Origin: DATFEN01 sp035691285
GTDB lineage: Bacteria; Acidobacteriota; Vicinamibacteria; Fen-336
Reading direction: 5' to 3'
NCBI GenBank assembly: GCA_035691285.1
Contig: DASSJI010000099.1
Coordinates: forward strand, 1-11,287
Length of the DNA: 11,287 bases
Shown: positions 6,945-11,287 of the stretch, piece after piece
How the letters are laid out: the number at the start of each line of letters is the position of its first letter
Numbering within the stretch: the stretch's first letter is position 1
Notes under the pieces: model-generated
What the model was told of the DNA's origin: nothing
Seen by the model: only the letters and a program-made list of their open reading frames with translations
Databases searched by the model: none
Program-made: the position numbers and the translations under genes

Positions 6945-8862
6945 CGTCGCCCTTCTCGGCCCGGAGCTCGCGGCGCATCTGGAGCGCACGCGGGATCCAG
7001 AGCAGCGTGTGGAGGCCACCCACCAGGAACGTCCCGACGAGCAGCGACGTCATCCCCCAGAAGGTCCAGTACAAGAAGGGGTACTTGTGCGGATCGTGGT
7101 GCGTGGCGTGGGTCAGGTAGCCGGCGAAGCGTCGCGTCGCGCCGGCGTGGCACTTCCGGCAGGTCTGCACAACGTTCTGGCGCGACAGGTGCGAGCGCGA
7201 GTCGCTCACCGGCAGGATGTCGTGGGCGCCGTGGCAGTCGTAGCACTTGGCCGTCTTCACGTAGCCGAGTTGCGAGACCTTCCCGTGGTAGGTGTCGAAG
7301 TAGGTCCTGGCGATCTCCTCGTGGCAGCGCCCGCACTTCTGCATGATGTCGAGCTTGAAGCCGGCCTCGTCGGCTCGGCGGATGGTGTGGGCAGAGTGGC
7401 AGTCGCTGCAGACCGGCCGCGGCTTCTCGTTCGCGCCCACGCGCCTGGCGTGGATGCTCTTCTCGAACTGCTCCTGGATGCCGTGGTGGCAGCGGCCGCA
7501 GGTCGCGGGCACGTTGGCCGGGTTGACGCTGGAGGCGGGGTCTTTGCCGGGCAGTACGCTGTGGGCCGTGTGGCAGCTCGCGCAGTTGGCCGTCACGGTG
7601 AGGCCGCTCTTGAGCAGCCCCTTGCCGTGGATGCTCTCGGTGTAGTGCTCGATGATCTCGCGCTCCGGACCCGCGTAGCGCACGGCCGCCCGCTCCCCCT
7701 CCCTGTGGCAGCGCGCGCACAGCGCCGGCACGTTGGAGGCGAAGCTGGGCGCTGCCGGGTCGTGGCGCCCCAGCACGCGGTGGTCGCCGTGGCACTCCTT
7801 GCAGCTCGGCGCGTTGGGATCGCTCCTGGCCTGGAGCTGGCCGTGTGTGGAGCGCGCGTACTGCTGGCCGACCTCGGCGTGGCAGGCGGTGCAGTCCACC
7901 TTCTGTGTGATCGTCTCACACGGCCGCCGGCGCGAGGCGTTGACCTGGGAGTGGCATTGCGAGCAGGCCACCCGCGCGTGCCGCGAGCCGGCGAGCGCCT
8001 CCCCATCGACGTGGAGCGTGCGGCCGTCCCCGGACCGGATGTCCTTCGCGGCGTGGCAGCGCTGGCAGTCGGCGTCGGCCATGCCCTGGGTGTAGAAGAC
8101 CTTGCGGACCTTGTGGGGTTGGTGGCAGTCGACGCAGGCCGGAAGGACGTGGGCCTCCTTCTCCCACAGCTCGCCCCGGATCACCTTTCGGTGGACCGAC
8201 TTGATCTGGGCGTGGCAGCGTGAACAGGTGGCCGCTATGTTGCCACGCGAGATCGAGGAGCTCGGATCCGTGTGCGGCAGGATGGAGTGGGCGGTGTGGC
8301 AGGACGCGCAGTTCGGAGCCACCACCAGGCCTTTCCTGAGCAGCCCTTCGCCGTGGATGCTCTCCGAGTAGTTCTCGAGGATGCTCTCCTGGTGGATGTT
8401 GCGGTTGCGCTGGACGGGCGTTCCCTCGCGGTGGCAGCGCCCGCACACGAACGGGACCTGCAGCGGGGCCACCGCCGAGCGCGGGTCGGCCACCGGAAGG
8501 ATGTCGTGCCGACCGTGGCAGTCCTGGCAGCGCGGCGCCAGCGGATCGCCGCGGGCGATCGCCCTGCCATGGAGCGAGCGGGCATGACGCTCTTCCTCGG
8601 CGGCGTGACACGCGCCGCACTCCGCCGGGCGGACCGGGACGTCGTGGGGAAGCTCCTTGCCCAGAAGCTCGGCGTGGCAAGCCACGCACTGCGCGCTCCC
8701 GTGCACCGAGGCGGCGAATGCCTTCTCGCGCACGGCGTCTTCGTGGCAGACGAGGCAGTCCGAGTTCTCCTGGGCGCGAGCGGTCGGCGCCGCCAGGAAG
8801 ACGAGCAGCAGCATCAGCCCCGGGGAGGGGACCCGCGGCGAAAGGCGCTGCCCAGGTCCCAC
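6928..8862 (-). CDS. 19-heme c-type cytochrome with one C-terminal membrane helix
   Basis: A 644-residue protein starting at GTG 8862, 4 nt after the upstream stop. The N-terminus has arginines at 6 and 10, then a hydrophobic core (about 16-26) and a TARA|Q signal-peptidase site near residue 30. A later ATG (8814) would give a signal with no basic residue, so I prefer the GTG. Nineteen CXXCH motifs have first cysteines at 36, 59, 82, 112, 140, 185, 213, 243, 266, 300, 324, 354, 382, 427, 455, 485, 510, 540 and 568. Hemes 2-9 and 10-17 are near-identical in spacing, a tandem duplication. A single helix (about 597-623) with H618 anchors the C-terminus. Many pairs follow the pattern CxxCHGxHxIL..DPxS..N..TCxxCH. 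It is a periplasm-facing electron wire, probably bound to the cytochrome b subunit whose gene it overlaps. I see no recognised catalytic site. One unpaired cysteine, C315, lies outside heme motifs. Confidence 0.92.
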   Translation of the reverse strand: MGPGQRLSPRVPSPGLMLLLVFLAAPTARAQENSDCLVCHEDAVREKAFAASVHGSAQCVACHAELLGKELPHDVPVRPAECGACHAAEEERHARSLHGRAIARGDPLAPRCQDCHGRHDILPVADPRSAVAPLQVPFVCGRCHREGTPVQRNRNIHQESILENYSESIHGEGLLRKGLVVAPNCASCHTAHSILPHTDPSSSISRGNIAATCSRCHAQIKSVHRKVIRGELWEKEAHVLPACVDCHQPHKVRKVFYTQGMADADCQRCHAAKDIRSGDGRTLHVDGEALAGSRHARVACSQCHSQVNASRRRPCETITQKVDCTACHAEVGQQYARSTHGQLQARSDPNAPSCKECHGDHRVLGRHDPAAPSFASNVPALCARCHREGERAAVRYAGPEREIIEHYTESIHGKGLLKSGLTVTANCASCHTAHSVLPGKDPASSVNPANVPATCGRCHHGIQEQFEKSIHARRVGANEKPRPVCSDCHSAHTIRRADEAGFKLDIMQKCGRCHEEIARTYFDTYHGKVSQLGYVKTAKCYDCHGAHDILPVSDSRSHLSRQNVVQTCRKCHAGATRRFAGYLTHATHHDPHKYPFLYWTFWGMTSLLVGTFLVGGLHTLLWIPRALQMRRELRAEKGDDGRAS

Positions 8863-8866
8863 GGCG

Positions 8867-10324
8867 TTACTGGAGTCCGAGGTCGGCCAGCACCTTCGGG
8901 TTCGGCTCCTCCATCGCGAGGATCGAGTGGCAGGCGCTGCAGTCCTGGGAGATGGTGCGGCCGTCGCGGGTCTTGTGGCTCTCGTCGTGGCAGCGGAAGC
9001 AGCCCAGGAAGTCCTCGTGGCCGATGTTGTTCGGGTAGGTGCCCCAGCTCACCTTCATCGCCGGGAACACGTTCTTCAGGTAGATGGCGGCGAGCCGCTC
9101 GGCGGACGTCTCCACGAGCGCGCGGTGGCCCGCGTACGCCTGGGGGTGCGACGCCCGGTAGTACTCCGTGAAGCCCTCGCGGATGCGCCGCACCGCCGTG
9201 TCCCGATCCGGGTACTCGGCCCTCAGCAGCTCCACGGCCTTCTTCTTCGCAAAGGGCAGGGCGGGGCTGATGCTGCCCTCGGCCATCGCCTGGTCCACGG
9301 CGCGCTCCGGCAGCTCGAACGTGTGGCTGGGCCGGTTGTGGCAATCCATGCAGTCCATCGAGCGCCGCTCGCCCTTCGCGATCTGCTCCGGCGTGGCCTT
9401 GACCTCGGCCGACTCGTAGAGCTCCCGCTCCCCGCGGTCGTTCACGTACGACACCTGCGCGATGACCTGGCGCTTGTCGTCGATCGCCACGTACTCGATC
9501 CGCGACTTCTCGTCCAGGTGGCGGCCGTGGATGCCAGTGGCGCCGTTGAAGGCCCGCCCGCCGACCTTGAGCACCAGCACGGTGGTGGTCTTCGTGTTGG
9601 CCTCGTCGTCGGCGAACTTCGTCCGCACCAGGAACTTGTCCCCGTGAAACTTCTGGGGCCAGTGGCACTGCTCGCAGGTCTCGCGAGCGGGGCGCAGGTG
9701 CTGGACCGGAGAGGGAATCGGGCGCGAGTGCGTGTCGAAGGCGACCGCGAACACCTGGCGCGTGCCCGAGAGCTTGCTGCGCACGAACCAGTCGGCGCCC
9801 GGGCCGATGTGGCACTCGACGCAGGTCACCCGCGAGTGGGGCGACTCGAGGTAGGCGGTGTACTCGGGCGCCATCACGCTGTGGCAGGTGAGACCGCAGA
9901 ACTGCGTCGAGTCCATGTGCTCGACGCCCTTGTACGAGGCCGTGCTGAGGATCGCGACGTTGGCGAGGGTGGCCACGCCCACGAGGGCGAGGCCGTGACG
10001 CCAGGCGGGCTCGTGGAGGTCGATCCGAGGGTACGCCTGGGGCAGCGCGCCCTTGGCCCGCAGCCGCCGCCGGCGCAGCAGCACACCGAGGGGCATCAGG
10101 ACGAGGCCCGCCACGAACACGCCGGGCAGCACCAGGAACAGGATGATGCCGGCGTAGGGGTGGACGTGGCGGAGCTGCAGGACCTCCAGGGCCCAGAAGC
10201 CAACCATCGTGAGGCCGGAGGCCGTGGTGAGGACCGCGCCCGCGGCCGTGACCCGGTTGTTGCCGAGGAAGAACACGAGGCGCGTCAGAAGCGTGACGCG
10301 CTCGCGGAGCGTCAGGTCCGCCAT
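8867..10324 (-). CDS. NapC/NirT-type inner-membrane multiheme cytochrome c (ImcH-like)
   Basis: A 485-residue protein from ATG 10324, with AGGGGG 5 nt upstream. It has three likely membrane helices (about 30-50, 57-83, 110-130), then a periplasmic cytochrome domain. Heme sites are C143-H148, which is CX3CH in FCGLTCHSVM, and CXXCH at 168, 217, 325, 442 and 462. The first pair (TCHSVMAPEYTAY then SRVTCVECHIGPGA) is the NapC/NirT signature. Long heme-free stretches separate hemes 3 and 4 (222-324) and 4 and 5 (330-441). NapC/NirT proteins oxidise menaquinol and hand electrons to periplasmic partners. The three-helix layout with extra hemes recalls Geobacter ImcH, an inner-membrane component of extracellular electron transfer. 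That comparison is from memory of architecture, not an alignment. Its stop lies 4 nt before the GTG of the 19-heme gene, so the two are probably co-translated. A 102-bp gap with hairpins precedes it, so it may also have its own regulation. Confidence 0.93.
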   Translation of the reverse strand: MADLTLRERVTLLTRLVFFLGNNRVTAAGAVLTTASGLTMVGFWALEVLQLRHVHPYAGIILFLVLPGVFVAGLVLMPLGVLLRRRRLRAKGALPQAYPRIDLHEPAWRHGLALVGVATLANVAILSTASYKGVEHMDSTQFCGLTCHSVMAPEYTAYLESPHSRVTCVECHIGPGADWFVRSKLSGTRQVFAVAFDTHSRPIPSPVQHLRPARETCEQCHWPQKFHGDKFLVRTKFADDEANTKTTTVLVLKVGGRAFNGATGIHGRHLDEKSRIEYVAIDDKRQVIAQVSYVNDRGERELYESAEVKATPEQIAKGERRSMDCMDCHNRPSHTFELPERAVDQAMAEGSISPALPFAKKKAVELLRAEYPDRDTAVRRIREGFTEYYRASHPQAYAGHRALVETSAERLAAIYLKNVFPAMKVSWGTYPNNIGHEDFLGCFRCHDESHKTRDGRTISQDCSACHSILAMEEPNPKVLADLGLQ

Positions 10325-10338
10325 CTCGTCCCCCTGGC

Positions 10339-10353
10339 GAGGCCGCTGGCCTC
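10339..10353 (-). promoter_or_regulatory. Short perfect hairpin just before the NapC-type gene's ribosome-binding site
   Basis: The minus strand reads GAGGCC-AGC-GGCCTC: 6-bp perfect arms (10348-10353 and 10339-10344) around a 3-nt loop. It ends 14 nt before ATG 10324, adjacent to the AGGGGG that serves as ribosome-binding site. It could influence translation start or mark an mRNA 5' end. A function is not shown by the sequence. Confidence 0.4.
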
Positions 10354-10361
10354 ACACACGA

Positions 10362-10419
10362 CGCCCCCGCCCGAAGCCGACGCGCCTTTGGCTCGGCGGC
10401 CGTGTCTCGAGCGGGGGCG
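10362..10419 (-). terminator. GC-rich hairpin after the small cytochrome gene (partial terminator or mRNA-stabilising stem)
   Basis: Arms CGCCCCCGC (minus strand, 10411-10419) and GCGGGGGCG (10362-10370) are a perfect 9-bp inverted repeat. A second stem lies inside the loop (10393-10397 with 10376-10380, TCGGC/GCCGA on the plus strand). The outer arm begins 7 nt after the TAG of the small cytochrome gene. There is no T-run following on the minus strand (it continues CGTGTGTGAGGCC), so a classical rho-independent terminator is doubtful. It may instead lower read-through or protect the 3' end of the upstream message, giving the small cytochrome and barrel genes a different dose from the genes below. 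Confidence 0.45.
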
Positions 10420-10426
10420 CTATCGA

Positions 10427-10714
10427 CTACTTCTTCTCGGGCTCCTTGTACTCCTTCAGCCAGGCGGCGTCGACTTCGGCGGCCTTGCGCTTGTCCTTCT
10501 CGGCCACGAGCCACTTGCCGCGCTCGTTCAAGGTGACGGCGCCCTTCTTCGGCAGCGCCTCGCCGTGGCAGTAGGTGCACTTCGCCGCGTCGGCGAAGCC
10601 GGCCTCCTTGGCCTTCTTCCCCATCGGCATGGTCGCGAACGCGGGACCCGCGCCGACGAGGATCCCGAGCCCGGCCAGGGCGGCCGCCGCGGGAGCCAGC
10701 TTCCAGAGCTTCAT
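10427..10714 (-). CDS. Small secreted monoheme c-type cytochrome
   Basis: A 95-residue precursor, MKLWKLAPAAAALAGLGILV..., with a clear signal peptide: lysines at 2 and 5, hydrophobic core about 8-22, AFA|T cleavage after residue 27. The mature part is only about 68 residues, with one heme site, C46-T-Y-C49-H50. The rest is lysine/glutamate-rich and probably helical. After the heme motif there is no methionine or histidine. The only methionines in the mature chain are M29 and M31, right at its N-terminus, so the distal heme ligand is unclear. I chose ATG 10714 over the in-frame ATG 10720 because the GAAGGAG ribosome-binding site directly abuts 10720 but stands 6 nt from 10714. It lies between the barrel gene (29 nt upstream) and the NapC-type gene, so a soluble periplasmic electron shuttle between inner and outer membrane is the natural guess. 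I do not recognise a named family. Confidence 0.85.
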   Translation of the reverse strand: MKLWKLAPAAAALAGLGILVGAGPAFATMPMGKKAKEAGFADAAKCTYCHGEALPKKGAVTLNERGKWLVAEKDKRKAAEVDAAWLKEYKEPEKK

Positions 10715-10720
10715 GCGCAT

Positions 10721-10727
10721 CTCCTTC
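10721..10727 (-). promoter_or_regulatory. Ribosome-binding site GAAGGAG deciding the start of the small cytochrome
   Basis: The minus strand reads GAAGGAG-ATGCGC-ATGAAG. The purine run touches the first ATG (10720), leaving no spacer, but is 6 nt from the second ATG (10714). The second is therefore the likely start, and the signal peptide then begins MKLWKL. Confidence 0.7.
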
Positions 10728-10743
10728 CCTCAATCATGCCACG

Positions 10744-11287
10744 TCACTCGAACGAGTAGGTCAGGTTCACGTAGCCCACCCACGCCTGGTAGTCGCGGTT
10801 GTCGGCCTGCAGGAAGAAGGAGGCGGGCATGTAGTTCAAGGTGTTGTCCGTCTGGGCGTCGTCGATCTGGTAGTCCTCGAAGCCGATGCCCGCGCCCGCG
10901 CTCCATTGCTTGGCGAACTTGTACTTGAGCGAGGCCCATACGTAGGTGAGCTGGGTGTCGTCGAAGGCCGTGATCTCGCAGGGCGTCCCGCCGCCGCCGC
11001 CCGTGCACTGCTGGAGCGCGGGGTTCGTGCCGTAGATGGAGGTGCTGTAGCCCGGAAGCAGCGAGACCAGGTTGTTGCCGTCGATGTCCTGGTAGCGCGC
11101 GAAGAGCTTCAGGAACCACTTCTCGGGGACCAGGGTGAAGTCCGCGCCGCCGCCGAAGGTGTTGCCCTTCGTCGTGATGTTCGCGGTCCACACGTCGTTG
11201 ACCGCGAAGTTCAGGCTGCTCCCGCTCTGCCGCCCGTTCTGCAGGATGTCGCCGTCCTCCCAGGTGTAGAACGCGTAGAGGTTGAAT
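10744..11287 (-). CDS. C-terminal part of an MtrB/PioB-like outer-membrane beta-barrel (5' end beyond window)
   Basis: The frame is open from the window edge to TGA 10746-10744; 180 residues are visible, beginning FNLYAFYTWEDGDILQNGRQ. The pattern is alternating amphipathic strands with turns rich in G, N, D and S, for example FGGGADFTLVPEKWFLKLFA, TYVWASLKYKFAKQWSAGAG and AWVGYVNLTYSFE at the end. This is typical of a transmembrane beta-barrel. The strand/turn style, a G.GADF.L.P..W strand, a long loop and then W.....YKF, fits the MtrB/PioB family that holds a decaheme cytochrome in the outer membrane. A gene for such a cytochrome is not in the window and could lie upstream. One predicted loop has a glycine run flanked by two cysteines (CTGGGGGTPC), a possible disulfide. 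The last residue is Glu after Phe, slightly unlike the usual terminal Phe. Barrel assignment is firm; MtrB/PioB is likely from style and cytochrome context. Confidence 0.75.
   Translation of the reverse strand, partial: FNLYAFYTWEDGDILQNGRQSGSSLNFAVNDVWTANITTKGNTFGGGADFTLVPEKWFLKLFARYQDIDGNNLVSLLPGYSTSIYGTNPALQQCTGGGGGTPCEITAFDDTQLTYVWASLKYKFAKQWSAGAGIGFEDYQIDDAQTDNTLNYMPASFFLQADNRDYQAWVGYVNLTYSFE

Noticed and set aside
6945..7019. N-terminal extension of the cytochrome b subunit upstream of ATG 6944
   Set aside because: The extra residues are an Arg/Ser-rich shadow of the 19-heme gene's end. ATG 6944 has AAGGG at good spacing and keeps the usual short N-terminus.
4202..8862. Possible nitrite, hydroxylamine or tetrathionate reductase function for the multiheme proteins
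   Set aside because: All heme sites in these two proteins are CXXCH; no CXXCK or other catalytic heme motif was found, so electron transfer is the better supported role.
6844..9171. Plus-strand open frames over the cytochrome b and 19-heme genes (6844-8223, 8272-9171)
   Set aside because: Antisense shadows; the regular valine/alanine/histidine pattern is the reverse complement of repeated heme-motif codons.
8657..10759. Long open frame on the plus strand (700 codons) across the NapC-type cytochrome and its intergenic gap
   Set aside because: Antisense to a gene with unmistakable heme motifs and membrane helices; the translation is biased and matches nothing recognisable.

Overview
The window is visibly very GC-rich and every gene I can support lies on the minus strand, so it reads from high to low coordinates. 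It looks like one block of an uncultivated, high-GC, anaerobic or facultatively anaerobic Gram-negative bacterium. The outer-membrane barrel implies two membranes, and ferredoxin-linked 2-oxoacid oxidation plus many multiheme cytochromes imply respiration without, or at low, oxygen. Lineages such as Methylomirabilota/Rokubacteria, Acidobacteriota, Myxococcota or Desulfobacterota would fit. That placement is inference from composition and gene content, not a phylogenetic result.

Right part (11287 to about 4202): an electron-transfer block. In transcription order it holds the C-terminal end of an MtrB/PioB-like outer-membrane barrel (10744-11287, cut by the window edge) and a small secreted monoheme cytochrome (10427-10714). 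A 102-bp gap with two hairpins follows. Then come a NapC/NirT-type inner-membrane cytochrome with six heme sites, one of them CX3CH (8867-10324), a 19-heme cytochrome with one C-terminal membrane helix (6928-8862), a cytochrome b membrane subunit (6108-6944), and an 11-heme cytochrome c fused to a cytochrome b domain (4202-6106). I count 37 c-type heme attachment sites here. The 19-heme protein plus the separate b subunit appears to be a split paralogue of the 11-heme c/b fusion: the same five histidines and the first membrane helix can be aligned.

Left part (4162 to 1): a carbon-oxidation block. A 2x[4Fe-4S] ferredoxin-alpha fusion (2765-4162) and a beta-gamma fusion (1236-2768) together make a complete four-domain 2-oxoacid:ferredoxin oxidoreductase in two polypeptides. 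A PLP aminotransferase (1-1239, only the last few residues missing) follows with a 4-nt overlap. A simple reading is amino acid to 2-oxoacid to acyl-CoA plus reduced ferredoxin.

Spacing is tight: 4-nt overlaps at 1236-1239 and 2765-2768, a 1-nt gap at 6107, a 17-nt overlap at 6928-6944, a 4-nt gap at 8863-8866 and 39 nt at 4163-4201. At least the seven genes from the NapC-type cytochrome down to the aminotransferase are probably one transcript. Together they suggest that electrons reach the quinone pool, are taken from quinol by the membrane cytochromes, and pass through periplasmic hemes toward an outer-membrane conduit. The opposite direction (uptake, as in PioAB) cannot be excluded from sequence. 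No RNA gene, CRISPR array, insertion sequence or plus-strand gene could be supported.
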